Positions 9,044 through 18,127 of a DNA stretch of 64,000 nt are shown one piece after another. The notes below the pieces were generated by a model that had not been told where the DNA came from, searched no databases, and saw only the letters and a list, made by a program, of their open reading frames with translations. Within the stretch, counting starts at the first letter, position 1. Every line of letters starts with the position of its first letter. A program made the position numbers and the translations under genes. The DNA comes from Cellvibrionaceae bacterium (GTDB lineage Bacteria; Pseudomonadota; Gammaproteobacteria; Pseudomonadales; Cellvibrionaceae): the NCBI GenBank assembly GCA_025800365.1, contig JAOXRT010000148.1, positions 62,001 through 126,000 on the forward strand, read 5' to 3'.

Positions 9044-9106
9044 ATGGGTGGCTGTTTTGCTTTGCAGTTAAACAGCCCTATTTCAAAATATCAATTTTGA
9101 AGATGA

Positions 9107-10267
9107 CTAGGCTTTCAAAGCCTCTTCAATATTGTCATGGAAGTAGCGCAAGCCTTGCTCAAAGCGTCCATGAAGAAACTCCTGACAGGCGCCTGAGTGT
9201 AGACCTTGTTGGACGTCGCTGGCCATACTGAAATCTTCTTCTAGGGCTCGGTACAGTATTTCATTGTTTTTGCGAAAATAGGCAACCCCTTTTTCATTGG
9301 GTGCTTCGGCTAGCAGGGTAAAGTTAATCAGTTGCGTGTGTCCTATACCATCAGGATAAACAATAGAAACGTTTATATGATCGGGCTCTATCAACAACAG
9401 TGTATTTGGGAAGAGTAGGTAGAGAAAGTTACCGTGCTCACGGACATGCCATTCGGATTCGTCTTTTTCGCGTAGGCTGGTAATGGTTTTTTTAGGGTAG
9501 AGATTACGCTGCTGCAGGTCAAACTTTTTGTAACTACCAACTGTGTCTAAAAACATAAAGTCGATGGTTTCTTTATGGGTTTTTTTAACGTGGTAATTCT
9601 CCATAAAGGTATCAACCGCCAGCTTCCAATTTATCGGGCGATGGAAGTCTTTCGGATCAAAAACCACATGACTGTCTAATTGATAGTCTTCTAAGTCTTG
9701 AATAATGCTGTCACCCAGTAGTTTATCGAGCTCGGCTTCAAAGCCACCATCTTTATCGCCCTCCTTAATGGGACTTAGTCGCAGCCAAATAAAACCAAAG
9801 CGCTCAGTTAAAGGGAGCTCCGTGAGACTTTTGCATCCTTCGGGCATATTGCTGAAACCATCGCGATGGGGGATGCCACGTAGATTGCCATTAGTTTCAT
9901 AAGTCCAAGCGTGATATTGACAGACTAGCGAGCGTAAGCCTTTACCGCTGGCTTCTCGGGCAAGGCGTCCACCGCGATGTTTGCAGACATTAATAAATGC
10001 TTTTAGGCTGCCATCTTTTTGGCGTAAAACAATGAGGGGAACCTTGCAGATTTCGCGAGTAAAATAGTCACCAGCTTCCGGCAGTTGGCTGCTATGCCCT
10101 ACGATGATGGGCATATCTTTGAAGAGTTGTTCTTCTTTGGCAAATTGATCTTCTCGAGTGTAGCAGTCAACATTGATGCTGGAGCACTCGCTCTGCATAT
10201 CGGTACTTTTATTTTCTTCGTAAGTCAGTATTTCTTTTATTAAGTCTATTTCGGCTTGTCTTTGCAT
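9107..10267 (-). CDS. Rieske [2Fe-2S] aromatic ring-hydroxylating oxygenase, alpha subunit
   Basis: The 386-residue protein is the terminal oxygenase of a Rieske non-haem iron system that hydroxylates or demethylates a small substrate. The Rieske cluster ligands are Cys95-x-His97 (CKHRGG) and Cys116-x2-His119 (CQYHAWTY). The mononuclear iron site is seen in NWKLAVDTFMENYHVKKTH with His226 and His231. No ferredoxin, reductase or small subunit is adjacent, so electron partners must lie elsewhere. A TetR gene lies 57 nt upstream on the same strand, a plausible regulator. Met24 (10198) is an alternative start, as the RBS at 10267 is weak. The substrate cannot be told from sequence. Confidence 0.88.
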   Translation of the reverse strand: MQRQAEIDLIKEILTYEENKSTDMQSECSSINVDCYTREDQFAKEEQLFKDMPIIVGHSSQLPEAGDYFTREICKVPLIVLRQKDGSLKAFINVCKHRGGRLAREASGKGLRSLVCQYHAWTYETNGNLRGIPHRDGFSNMPEGCKSLTELPLTERFGFIWLRLSPIKEGDKDGGFEAELDKLLGDSIIQDLEDYQLDSHVVFDPKDFHRPINWKLAVDTFMENYHVKKTHKETIDFMFLDTVGSYKKFDLQQRNLYPKKTITSLREKDESEWHVREHGNFLYLLFPNTLLLIEPDHINVSIVYPDGIGHTQLINFTLLAEAPNEKGVAYFRKNNEILYRALEEDFSMASDVQQGLHSGACQEFLHGRFEQGLRYFHDNIEEALKA

Positions 10268-10287
10268 TATCAGGCGTCTCTTTATTG

Positions 10288-10326
10288 TATTTGTTAGATT
10301 GCTATTTGTTAGATCAGTATTTGTTT
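10288..10326. repeat. 15-bp direct repeat, 2.6 copies
   Basis: Two units of TATTTGTTAGATNNN (10288-10302 and 10303-10317) are followed by a partial TATTTGTTT (10318-10326). The array occupies most of the 57-nt gap between the TetR stop and the Rieske oxygenase start. It could be a slippage duplication or tandem regulator sites. Confidence 0.8.
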
Positions 10327-10936
10327 AAAGCCCCATAGCTCGCGCCATAAAGGCCATAGTCTGGTCGAGCATCTTGTTGGGGTCCTTGTTGAGCTGTGGG
10401 CTGTCAGATAGCAGTTGCACAAGGAGCTCACGAATTCCGCCCATGATCATCGGGCAGGCAACGTAGGCATCGATGTTGCTGTCGATTTCACCCCGCTCTT
10501 GGGCAAGTAGAATGTTCTCAATGGCAAGCTGAAGGTGCGCGGCTAAGCGCCGACTTTCTACGGCAGCAACGCGAGGTTCTTTTTGGCGGTTGAGAAACAC
10601 CACTTTGGCGAGTGGGTGTTTGCGTATAAAGCTGATGCTGCGTTCCACCCTCGCTCTTTCGCGACTAATCCAATCGGCGCCCGGCAGCGGGTTGATATCG
10701 ATTACCCATTGATCGTATTGATCGTAGAAATCCTCAACAGTGGCGGCTATTAGATCTGTGCGGGAGTCGAAATAACGGTAAATCAATCCACTGGAGACCT
10801 GTGCGGTATGGGCGACATTTGCGATCTCCAAATCGCCACCGCGCTCAGCGAGCTCTTGGGCAGCGGCCACTAAAATCCGTTGCCGCGTCTGTTTGGCCTT
10901 TTGCCCGAATGTTTTGGTCTTTGCTTCGCTGCTCAT
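10325..10936 (-). CDS. TetR family transcriptional regulator
   Basis: The protein has an N-terminal TetR DNA-binding domain: RQRILVAAAQELAERGG, then the helix-turn-helix IANVAHTAQVSSGLIYRYFDSRTDLI (split around residues 35-60), and a helical ligand-binding C-terminal domain. Start ATG 10936 is favoured by a GGAAAAGG just upstream; an in-frame ATG at 10969 would add 11 residues. It precedes the Rieske oxygenase gene on the same strand, so the simplest reading is that it controls that gene. The ligand is unknown. Confidence 0.9.
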   Translation of the reverse strand: MSSEAKTKTFGQKAKQTRQRILVAAAQELAERGGDLEIANVAHTAQVSSGLIYRYFDSRTDLIAATVEDFYDQYDQWVIDINPLPGADWISRERARVERSISFIRKHPLAKVVFLNRQKEPRVAAVESRRLAAHLQLAIENILLAQERGEIDSNIDAYVACPMIMGGIRELLVQLLSDSPQLNKDPNKMLDQTMAFMARAMGL

Positions 10937-11063
10937 GCCTTTTCCGTTAATACCATTGATCTTGTGCATCGTAAGATGATGGAATATTGGTCAAAAGTAA
11001 AGTGAATTCACTTTATTTTTTGAGGCTTGGTGCATGCTGAGCTTTTATTGGAGACCTGTTTAT

Positions 11064-11819
11064 TTAGAGTTTTTGTCTGAAATGGCGTCGTTCAACTTGA
11101 TCCATAGCACCGTATGGGTAGTTGTACTCATAGAAATCAAACTGTTCTTGGCTCATGAGCACCACGCTGGAACTGCGTGTGCCATAGTGTTCGCTACGAA
11201 TAAACAGTGGACTTAATAAGATTTCGAGCTCTTCGCCGACACCTGTATCCGGTAAGTTCTCATGATGTGCCTGATCGTCGAGCAGCAGTTGGCGCAGGGC
11301 CTCCTCCTCACTACCCTGCTCTATACAGCTTTTCAATTCTGCTAAGCCATTGGTCGATTTAGGCCAGGGTGCATTGAAGGGGCCATTGCTTAATCCGTAG
11401 TATCCGGCGTTTAACTGGCCCGCGCTTTGGCCGCGATTACTGAAGTGCCATAACTCAGTTGTATTACCAATCAGCAGATTAAATCCTGCGTAGTCTTGTG
11501 CTTCGTCTTCTAGTTCGGTGAGAAATTCCGCTGGGCTTTGTTGGCCACTGAGAAAACGACTAACCAATTGGCCGCGTGAGGGCCCCTCATGCGGGTTCGC
11601 CACTGATTCTCGGTAATTAGTTAGTGCGGCGAAACGGCCTTGGCGGCTCAGCCCTAACCAGCTGCCCCCCGCCTCTAAATCTCGGCCCGCCAGAATGTCG
11701 CTATGATCTTCCCAGAAATCGGCTCGCGCAGTAGCTCTTTGATAGGCTTCATCGCGATTGGCCGCTAATATCAGAGTTTGATCGGCACTTGGGTCAAAAC
11801 GAAATAGAATCAGGCACAT
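11064..11819 (-). CDS. NRDE (TANGO2) family protein
   Basis: The 251-residue protein starts MCLILFRF and carries the family motif AANRDE (about residues 19-24), followed by GGSWLGL and a FAALTNYRE strand, the signature of the NRDE/TANGO2 family. An N-terminal Cys2 and this layout resemble Ntn-hydrolase-like folds. The eukaryotic relative is linked to haem or lipid trafficking, while the bacterial role is unsettled. It is divergent from the TauE exporter gene. Confidence 0.9.
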   Translation of the reverse strand: MCLILFRFDPSADQTLILAANRDEAYQRATARADFWEDHSDILAGRDLEAGGSWLGLSRQGRFAALTNYRESVANPHEGPSRGQLVSRFLSGQQSPAEFLTELEDEAQDYAGFNLLIGNTTELWHFSNRGQSAGQLNAGYYGLSNGPFNAPWPKSTNGLAELKSCIEQGSEEEALRQLLLDDQAHHENLPDTGVGEELEILLSPLFIRSEHYGTRSSSVVLMSQEQFDFYEYNYPYGAMDQVERRHFRQKL

Positions 11820-11922
11820 ATTAAAAGTCGTAAATTAGAAATTGCTGGTGGAGTCTAGCAGAACTAGGCACCATAATGCCCCGCATCTGCTCCTAGGGAG
11901 CATTTTCAGTCTTGGGGGTGGC

Positions 11923-12726
11923 ATGCTGTTTTTGATTTATGCGGTTCTAGGTGTTTTCGCGGGCATCATAGCGGGCTTATTTGGTGTCGGCGGCGGCATC
12001 ATTATTGTACCGGTACTTATTTATAGCTTTGGCCTGCTGGGTTTTCCTGCTGAGCATATGGTCCATATGGCAATTGCCACCTCATTAGCCTGTATTGTTA
12101 CCACCTCGGTTAGCTCAATTTACGCCCATCACAAAAAAGCTGCCGTCGACTGGGCCTTAGTGTCCTTGATGGTTCCTGGTATTGCTGTTGGCAGTTGGCT
12201 AGGCGGTATTACCGCTGTGGGTATCAAAGGTGAGCACTTGCAGATAATAATCGGCGTTTTTGCTCTCTATACGGCCTGGAAAATGTGGAACAAATCAAAA
12301 CAGGAACAGGTCGAAAAGTCACTTCGATGGCCCTTACTGGTACCTGTTTCAACTGGAATAGGCTGGGCTTCAGCGATTTTTGGCATTGGTGGCGGCTCTT
12401 TAACCGTGCCTTTTTTAAGCTCTCGTGGTGTGCAGGCGCAAAAGGCTGTGGCTTGTGGAGCCGCCTTGGGCTTTCCCATCGCCTTTGTGGGGACCTTAAG
12501 CTTTATATATAACGGTTTGGCCATTGAAGGCTTGCCTGATCAAAGCTTTGGCTTGGTGTATTGGCCTGCATGGATAGGAATTGCTGTATTTAGCACTTTG
12601 TCGGCTCGCTTTGGCGCCCAGTTAGCCCATAAATTATCCCCGCAGTTGCTGCAGCGCTGCTTTGCGGGCTTTCTTTGTCTGGTAGGGCTCAACTTTATGC
12701 TTAGTGGTATTATGGCATCCCTCTGA
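11923..12726 (+). CDS. TauE/SafE family sulfite/anion exporter
   Basis: This inner-membrane protein of about 267 residues has roughly eight hydrophobic segments and two copies of the family's glycine-rich motif: AGLFGVGGGIIIVPVL (about 14-29) and ASAIFGIGGGSLTVPFL (about 148-164). The family exports sulfite, sulfoacetate or related organic anions, but the substrate here is unknown. ATG 11923 has a G-rich RBS (11914-11919), while an upstream TTG at 11842 would overlap the region opposite the NRDE start. It lies 9 nt before lgt, so an operon with lgt-thyA-folA is likely. Confidence 0.9.
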   Translation: MLFLIYAVLGVFAGIIAGLFGVGGGIIIVPVLIYSFGLLGFPAEHMVHMAIATSLACIVTTSVSSIYAHHKKAAVDWALVSLMVPGIAVGSWLGGITAVGIKGEHLQIIIGVFALYTAWKMWNKSKQEQVEKSLRWPLLVPVSTGIGWASAIFGIGGGSLTVPFLSSRGVQAQKAVACGAALGFPIAFVGTLSFIYNGLAIEGLPDQSFGLVYWPAWIGIAVFSTLSARFGAQLAHKLSPQLLQRCFAGFLCLVGLNFMLSGIMASL

Positions 12727-12735
12727 AACGAGTGA

Positions 12736-13569
12736 ATGAATTTTATGCAATATCCCGATATAGACCCGGTAGCCATTAACCTATTTGGCCTCAAGGTGCA
12801 CTGGTACGGCATTATGTATCTGTTAGCCTTTGCGATGGCTTGGTATCTAGGTATGCGCCGTGCCCGTAAACCTTTTTCCCCGATTGCCCCAAATCAAGTG
12901 GAAGACTTGATTATGTTTGGCGCCTTTGGGGTCATTTTAGGCGGCCGTTTTGGTTACGTTTTGTTTTATCATTTTGATAAGTTTTTGGTTGACCCTCTGT
13001 GGCTGTTTCGAGTTTGGGAAGGCGGCATGTCTTTTCATGGCGGCTTGCTTGGGGTTTGTGTGGCGATTTTCTTTTACTCGCGCAAAACCAACACAACCCT
13101 GTTGCAGCTAGGCGATTTTGTCGCGCCATTGGTGCCCTTAGGTTTGGGCTTTGGAAGGATTGGTAATTTTATCGGTCAGGAATTATGGGGAAGGGTTACT
13201 GATCCGGATGCGCCATGGGCGATGTATTTTCCAAATGACCCAATGAATGCGCGCCACCCTTCCCAGTTGTATCAAGCTTTCCTTGAGGGCTTGGTTTTAT
13301 TTTTGCTGCTGTTTTGGTTTTCTAAAAATCCGCGCCCAAGAGGTGCTGTCAGTGGCTTGTTTTTAGTGTTGTACGGCAGCTTCCGCTTTTTGGTTGAATT
13401 TGTTCGTGAACCTGATTCCCATTTGCAGGATCAACTGTGGCTAGGTTGGGTAACACGTGGCCAGCTGTTGTCGTTGCCAATGATAGCAGCTGGGATTTTG
13501 CTTATGATTTGGGCTTACAGCTGGGCCAAGAAAAAAGACCAACAACAAACAGCGCAAGTAGAAGGTTAA
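12736..13569 (+). CDS. lgt: Prolipoprotein diacylglyceryl transferase
   Basis: Lgt transfers diacylglyceryl from phosphatidylglycerol to the lipobox cysteine of prolipoproteins in the inner membrane, the first step for the many lipoproteins in this window. The 277-residue protein has about seven membrane segments, HGGLLG with His101, and the signature GFGRIGNFIGQELWGR (about 139-154) with the essential Arg. Start could be Met1 or Met4. It lies in the order TauE-lgt-thyA-folA; lgt-thyA adjacency is common in gammaproteobacteria. Confidence 0.96.
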   Translation: MNFMQYPDIDPVAINLFGLKVHWYGIMYLLAFAMAWYLGMRRARKPFSPIAPNQVEDLIMFGAFGVILGGRFGYVLFYHFDKFLVDPLWLFRVWEGGMSFHGGLLGVCVAIFFYSRKTNTTLLQLGDFVAPLVPLGLGFGRIGNFIGQELWGRVTDPDAPWAMYFPNDPMNARHPSQLYQAFLEGLVLFLLLFWFSKNPRPRGAVSGLFLVLYGSFRFLVEFVREPDSHLQDQLWLGWVTRGQLLSLPMIAAGILLMIWAYSWAKKKDQQQTAQVEG

Positions 13570-13649
13570 GCGAGAGCGCGAGAAGCTTAGACTTGTGTTT
13601 TGCCCGCAGAAGTGGGTAACAGTACTTCGTATATAGAGAACAAATTTTA

Positions 13650-14483
13650 ATGAAACAATATCTTGATTTAATGCGCCACGTGCGTGATCACGGTACCGAA
13701 AAGAGTGATCGTACAGGGACGGGTACAAAGAGTGTATTTGGTTATCAAATGCGCTTTGATTTAAGCCAAGGTTTTCCCTTAGTAACCACCAAAAAATGCC
13801 ATCTTAAATCCATCGTGCATGAGTTGCTGTGGTTTCTCAATGGCGATACTAATACAGCCTACCTAAAAGAAAATGGCGTGAGCATTTGGGATGAGTGGGC
13901 AAGTCCAGAAGGCGATTTGGGACCTGTATATGGCTACCAATGGCGCAATTGGCCGGCTCCTAACAGCGAGAGTATTGATCAAATTAGCCAGCTAATTGAC
14001 ATGATTAAAAGCAAGCCAGACTCTCGCCGTCTAATTATCTCCGCTTGGAATCCGGCGGATTTGCCGGACGAAACAATGTCTCCGCAGGACAATGTTGCTG
14101 AGGGTAGAATGGCCTTGGCGCCTTGCCATACTATGTTTCAATTTTATGTGGCTGAAGGGAAGCTTTCCTGTCAGTTATATCAACGCAGTGCCGACATCTT
14201 TTTAGGTGTGCCTTTTAACATTGCCTCTTATGCTTTGTTAACCATGATGATAGCGCAGGTTTGTGATTTAGAGCCTGGTGATTTTATTCATACCTTTGGT
14301 GATGCGCATCTCTATTCGAACCATGCTGAGCAAGTTGAGCTGCAATTACAGCGCAGCCCTAAAGCGCTACCTACGATTAAAATTAATTCACAGGTAAAGG
14401 ATATTTTTGCGTTTAAGTTTGAAGACTTTGAATTGCAAAACTATGATCCAGATCCTCATATTCCAGCGCCAGTTGCTATTTAA
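13650..14483 (+). CDS. thyA: Thymidylate synthase
   Basis: ThyA methylates dUMP to dTMP using 5,10-methylenetetrahydrofolate, producing dihydrofolate for the following folA product. The catalytic Cys159 is in [11 protein letters not shown]. The phosphate-binding Arg pair is at [11 protein letters not shown] (about 125-135), and [18 protein letters not shown] is the dUMP-binding signature. At 277 residues it is 13 longer than E. coli ThyA, due to an insert just before the catalytic loop (about residues 140-153), a variant also found in other gammaproteobacteria. Confidence 0.97.
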   Translation: MKQYLDLMRHVRDHGTEKSDRTGTGTKSVFGYQMRFDLSQGFPLVTTKKCHLKSIVHELLWFLNGDTNTAYLKENGVSIWDEWASPEGDLGPVYGYQWRNWPAPNSESIDQISQLIDMIKSKPDSRRLIISAWNPADLPDETMSPQDNVAEGRMALAPCHTMFQFYVAEGKLSCQLYQRSADIFLGVPFNIASYALLTMMIAQVCDLEPGDFIHTFGDAHLYSNHAEQVELQLQRSPKALPTIKINSQVKDIFAFKFEDFELQNYDPDPHIPAPVAI

Positions 14484-14546
14484 AAGGCGCCAGTTACTAA
14501 CTAAAAGATGTGTATTAAACACTGAGATTTATTAAGGGTAATTTTC

Positions 14547-15062
14547 GTGAGTATTTGTTTGGTGGTCGCAGCTGCTGAAAATAATGTTATCGGCATTGAT
14601 AATAAAATGCCTTGGCATCTGCCAAAGGACTTGCAGTATTTTAAACAAGTGACCATGTCGAAACCGATTATTATGGGGCGCAAAACCTTTGACTCTATCG
14701 GTCGTCCGCTACCTGGTCGAGAAAATATCGTTATCACTCGCCAGCAAGAATGGCAGCATGACGGTGTGCATGTAGTGAATAATATTGGCGCTGCGATTGA
14801 GCTCGCTGAGCAACTTTCTCCGCACAGCGATGTCATGATTATTGGCGGCGCTGAGATATATCGTCAATCACTAGAGCGCGCGGATAAAATTTTCCTAACT
14901 AAGGTTTATACAGAGCTTGACGGAGATGCATTTTTTCCGTCGCTAGATACCGCCCAATGGCGTGAAATTTCCTGCGAAAAACATGCGGCCTGTGAGCGTA
15001 ATCCGTATCCATATGCTTTCTGCGTATTGGAGCGTGTTACTTCTGGAGACAAAAATACCTAG
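14547..15062 (+). CDS. folA: Dihydrofolate reductase
   Basis: FolA reduces dihydrofolate to tetrahydrofolate with NADPH. The 171-residue protein shows ICLVVAAAENNVIGIDNKMPWHLPKDLQYFK (the core in two parts, with the catalytic acidic residue in the PKDLQYFK helix), MGRKTFDSIG for NADPH binding, and MIIGGAEIYRQ. The start is GTG at 14547 with AAGGG at 14534-14538. The gene follows thyA by 63 nt, and both act in one folate cycle. Confidence 0.96.
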   Translation: MSICLVVAAAENNVIGIDNKMPWHLPKDLQYFKQVTMSKPIIMGRKTFDSIGRPLPGRENIVITRQQEWQHDGVHVVNNIGAAIELAEQLSPHSDVMIIGGAEIYRQSLERADKIFLTKVYTELDGDAFFPSLDTAQWREISCEKHAACERNPYPYAFCVLERVTSGDKNT

Positions 15063-15368
15063 TAACATTTTCTGAGTGTTTGCTCAGGATTGCTTAAAAA
15101 ATGCCCAATTGTGTTGATTTTAACCGCCCTGTGACAGGTTTAATTTATATGTTACCTTAGTGCCCGATTGCAGTCGGGTAATGTGTTACCAGGCTGATAC
15201 TTAATTACACAATTTTCAGGGGAGCCGGATTAACCGTTGAATCTTGCTCCAGCCTGTTATTACAATGGCGCACTCTTGACCTCGGCAAATGGATAATTTT
15301 TATAAACCATTTGCCAGTTAGAGAACGTCGCAAACTTAGTAGACAGAAGCACCCGAGTTGGGGGAAAT
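15063..15368 (+). other. Intergenic region upstream of the TonB operon
   Basis: These 306 nt hold no credible gene. They contain a weak hairpin after folA (CTGAG 15072-15076 with CTCAG 15083-15087), a CCCGA/TCGGG hairpin (15163-15178), and the promoter-like dyad region described separately. The length suggests a regulated leader for the operon that starts at 15369. Confidence 0.6.
15276..15315 (+). promoter_or_regulatory. Candidate promoter with overlapping 9-bp dyad for the TonB operon
   Basis: TTGACC (15276-15281) and TATAAA (15301-15306) have sigma70 -35/-10 character but a long 19-nt spacer. The inverted repeat GGCAAATGG (15284-15292) / CCATTTGCC (15307-15315) sits between and just after these hexamers, as an operator would. 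The match to the Fur consensus is poor. The promoter call is inference; the dyad is directly visible. Confidence 0.4.
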
Positions 15369-16154
15369 ATGAAGAAGCAGCGATTGAAAGCCGTGGCTTT
15401 AACCACCGTGCTTTCTGCCGGCGCGCTCATGGGGAGTGTAGCCCAAGCAGATCAAACTATTGATGCCATCCTTAAGGTTGGTCAGACTAAGGCCCAATCT
15501 GGGGCACAGTCTCAACAGAAAATCGATAAAATTGCCGAGCAAACTGGCAGTTTGTTACAAGATTTCAAAACCGTAAACAAGCAAATCGAAGGTTTGCGTG
15601 TTTATAACAAGCAGTTGGAAAAGCAAATTGCTAGCCAGTTGAAGGTTATCGACAATCTGACTAACTCCATCGATCAAGTAACGGTAATGGAGCGTCAGAT
15701 CCAGCCACTTATTCTGCGTATGCTGGAAGGTCTAGAGCAGTTCGTTGCTTTGGATATGCCTTTCCATACCGCTGAGCGTGAAGAGCGTCTTGAGATGCTG
15801 CGCAATAACCAGGAACGTGCTGATATCCCTGTATCTGAGAAGTTCCGTCAGGTTCTAGAAGCCTACAAAATCGAGTCTGAGTACGGTCGTAAAATCGATA
15901 CTTACAAAGATACTCTAGAAATCGACGGTCAAGAGCGTGAAGTTAATATTCTACGCGTTGGTCGTATCGCCCTAATGTACCAAACTACTGACACCCAAAA
16001 GTCTGGCGCTTATAACGCTAGCAGCCGTCAGTGGGAAGCGATTGACTCTGGCGAATATCGTGCTGCCATCCTAAAAGGCATCAAGATCGCTAAGAAACAA
16101 GCAACAATCGACATTATGGATCTACCAATTTTGGCTCCGGAGGCTGCACAATGA
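15369..16154 (+). CDS. DUF3450 family periplasmic protein of the TonB system
   Basis: The 261-residue protein has a signal peptide ending near SVAQA/DQ, then a long coiled-coil region (about residues 30-115) and a small alpha/beta C-terminal part containing NILRVGRIALMYQTTD. This is the DUF3450 family, regularly encoded first in TtpC-type TonB operons. Its role is presumed structural, within the periplasmic part of the energising complex. The stop overlaps the next start (ATGA at 16151-16154), showing translational coupling. Codon choice is strongly biased (many CTA, CGT, GGT codons), suggesting high expression. Confidence 0.85.
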   Translation: MKKQRLKAVALTTVLSAGALMGSVAQADQTIDAILKVGQTKAQSGAQSQQKIDKIAEQTGSLLQDFKTVNKQIEGLRVYNKQLEKQIASQLKVIDNLTNSIDQVTVMERQIQPLILRMLEGLEQFVALDMPFHTAEREERLEMLRNNQERADIPVSEKFRQVLEAYKIESEYGRKIDTYKDTLEIDGQEREVNILRVGRIALMYQTTDTQKSGAYNASSRQWEAIDSGEYRAAILKGIKIAKKQATIDIMDLPILAPEAAQ

Positions 16155-17521
16155 AAATGACCTTCGCCAAGCGCGTTATTGCTATTGCCGCAGCGGGCAT
16201 GCTGTCTGCAGGCACTGCTATGGCCCAGGACAAAGCGGCATCTTTGGATGAACTGCTAAAAATGGTTAAAGATGCCAAAGTGGCAGAATCTGCTGATCAG
16301 CGTAAGCGTGAAGCCGAATTCCGTCGCCAAAAGGCTAACCAGCAGGCTTTGTTAAACCAAGCTAAGCAGACTAAAGCCAACGAAGAAGCTCGCTCTGTTC
16401 GTTTAGAGAAGAACTACGAAGAAAACGAAGTGGCTGTTGACCAGAAGCGCCAGCAGTTACAAGAGCGTCTAGGTTCTTTGAAAGAACTATTCGGTCACCT
16501 AACTTCTGCAGCGGGTGATTTGCGTTCTAATGTTGACTCTTCTTTGGTTAGTGCCCAGTACGGTGAGCGTGCCGAGTTCTTGGACAACCTAATCGAGAAA
16601 ATGAACAGTGCTGATCAGCTACCAACTATCGAAGAAATCGAGCAGTTGTGGTACGAAATTCAGCGTGAAACCATCGAAGGCGGTAAAGTGGCTAAGTTCA
16701 CTGGTACCGTGATCAAGCCAAATGGTGATAAGGCCGACCAAGACGTAGTTCGTATCGGTACTTACAACTTGGTTTCTGATGGTAACTACTTAACTTTCAA
16801 AGAAGGCAAGCTAGAAGAGCTACTGCGTCAGCCTACTGCTTATCAAGCTGCGGCTAAAGATCTAGAGTCTGCTGCCCCTGGTACCTTTACCAAGGTTGGT
16901 GTTGACCCTACTGGTCCTTCCGGTGGTTCTTACCTAGGCGCGTTGATTAACAGCCCATCTATCGTTGAGCGCTGGCACCAGGGTGACCTAGTTGGTTACA
17001 TCATTACCGGTGTTGGTGTATTTGCGATGCTATTGGCTATCTTCCGCTTGATCGTTCTAACTGGCATGTCTGCCAAAGTTAGCGCTCAGTTGAAGTCTGA
17101 CAAAGCCAACACTAATAACCCACTGGGTCGAGTATTGAAAGTAGCTGAAGACAATCCTGGCCTAGACGGCGAAACTTTGGAACTGAAGCTAGAAGAAGCG
17201 GTTCTAAAAGAAAAGCCTGCCATCGAATCTGGCTTGCAGTTATTGAAGATTATCTCTGCTGTGGCGCCGCTATTGGGTCTATTGGGTACCGTAACCGGTA
17301 TGATCGTGACCTTCCAGGCGATTACTATCTTCGGTGCTGGTGATCCTAAGGCAATGGCCGGCGGTATCTCTGGTGCGCTAGTAACCACAGTACTAGGTCT
17401 GGTTGTAGCTATTCCTACTGTATTGATGCACACCTTGGTTAACGGTCGTGCGCAGCGTGTATTGCACATCTTGGATGAGCAAAGCGCTGGTCTAGTAGCT
17501 GAAAACGTAGAAGCTAAGTAG
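16151..17521 (+). CDS. ttpC: TtpC-like MotA/TolQ/ExbB proton-channel protein with periplasmic coiled-coil domain
   Basis: The 456-residue protein combines a signal peptide (ending at TAMAQ), a periplasmic coiled coil (about 40-115), a mixed domain (about 170-260), and a C-terminal MotA/TolQ/ExbB channel domain with membrane segments near 279-300, 364-388 and 399-425 (APLLGLLGTVTGMI and GGISGALVTTVLGLVVAIP). This is the architecture of TtpC, the extra channel protein required by Vibrio TonB2 systems. It is translationally coupled to the DUF3450 gene and is followed by a true ExbB. Confidence 0.9.
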   Translation: MKMTFAKRVIAIAAAGMLSAGTAMAQDKAASLDELLKMVKDAKVAESADQRKREAEFRRQKANQQALLNQAKQTKANEEARSVRLEKNYEENEVAVDQKRQQLQERLGSLKELFGHLTSAAGDLRSNVDSSLVSAQYGERAEFLDNLIEKMNSADQLPTIEEIEQLWYEIQRETIEGGKVAKFTGTVIKPNGDKADQDVVRIGTYNLVSDGNYLTFKEGKLEELLRQPTAYQAAAKDLESAAPGTFTKVGVDPTGPSGGSYLGALINSPSIVERWHQGDLVGYIITGVGVFAMLLAIFRLIVLTGMSAKVSAQLKSDKANTNNPLGRVLKVAEDNPGLDGETLELKLEEAVLKEKPAIESGLQLLKIISAVAPLLGLLGTVTGMIVTFQAITIFGAGDPKAMAGGISGALVTTVLGLVVAIPTVLMHTLVNGRAQRVLHILDEQSAGLVAENVEAK

Positions 17522-17531
17522 GAGATTGCTC

Positions 17532-18059
17532 ATGACGGCATTAATGGATCAATTAGAAGCCATTAAGGCCTTTGTGGAGTCGGGTGGTGAGGTTCTTATC
17601 CTGATCGCCATCCTGACTTTCGTCATGTGGACACTGATTTTCGAACGTTTGTGGTATTTCAAGGGTAATCTAAAGCGCGACGTGCAAGGTGCTTTAGATA
17701 CTTGGGAAGCTCGCCCAGAGCGCCAGTCTTGGAATGCCCACCAAATTCGTTATGCACTGATCTCTCGTGTTAGTGAAAAAGTACGCATTAATATGAGCAT
17801 GATCGAAACCCTGGTATCCCTAGCGCCATTGTTTGGCCTATTGGGTACAGTATGGGGGATGATCGAAGTGTTTAACGTATTGGCCATTACTGGTGGTGGT
17901 GATGCGAAATCCATGGCTAGTGGTGTATCCAAAGCAACAATCCCGACAATGGCGGGTATGGTTGCGGCGCTTTCGGGCGTATTTGGTAACACTCTAGTGA
18001 CTCGTATTGCCGAACGCGAAAATCAGTTACTTGCCGATCACCTGACGATGGACCACTAA
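17532..18059 (+). CDS. exbB: ExbB proton-channel subunit
   Basis: ExbB forms the pentameric inner-membrane channel that converts proton-motive force into TonB movement. The 175-residue protein has three membrane segments, including LVSLAPLFGLLGTVWGMIEVF and the ATIPTMAGMVAALSGVFG segment, both diagnostic of the MotA/TolQ/ExbB fold. I use ATG 17532 because GGAG (17521-17524) is correctly spaced; the in-frame TTG at 17526 is too close. It is the second channel-type protein of the operon, as in TonB2-type systems. Confidence 0.94.
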   Translation: MTALMDQLEAIKAFVESGGEVLILIAILTFVMWTLIFERLWYFKGNLKRDVQGALDTWEARPERQSWNAHQIRYALISRVSEKVRINMSMIETLVSLAPLFGLLGTVWGMIEVFNVLAITGGGDAKSMASGVSKATIPTMAGMVAALSGVFGNTLVTRIAERENQLLADHLTMDH

Positions 18060-18127
18060 GCAGCCAGCCTGCTTAGTGCCCACAAGGCAGACGCTAAGTA
18101 TTAATCGGTTATGTTAAGAGAGTAACC

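Noticed and set aside
15292..15310. Possible Fur box near the TonB operon promoter
   Set aside because: Only about 10 of 19 positions fit the consensus, concentrated in the first six; the real symmetry is the GGCAAATGG/CCATTTGCC dyad.
17086..17469. Antisense open frame of 127 codons in ttpC
   Set aside because: It is produced by the strong codon bias of the sense gene and has no RBS.
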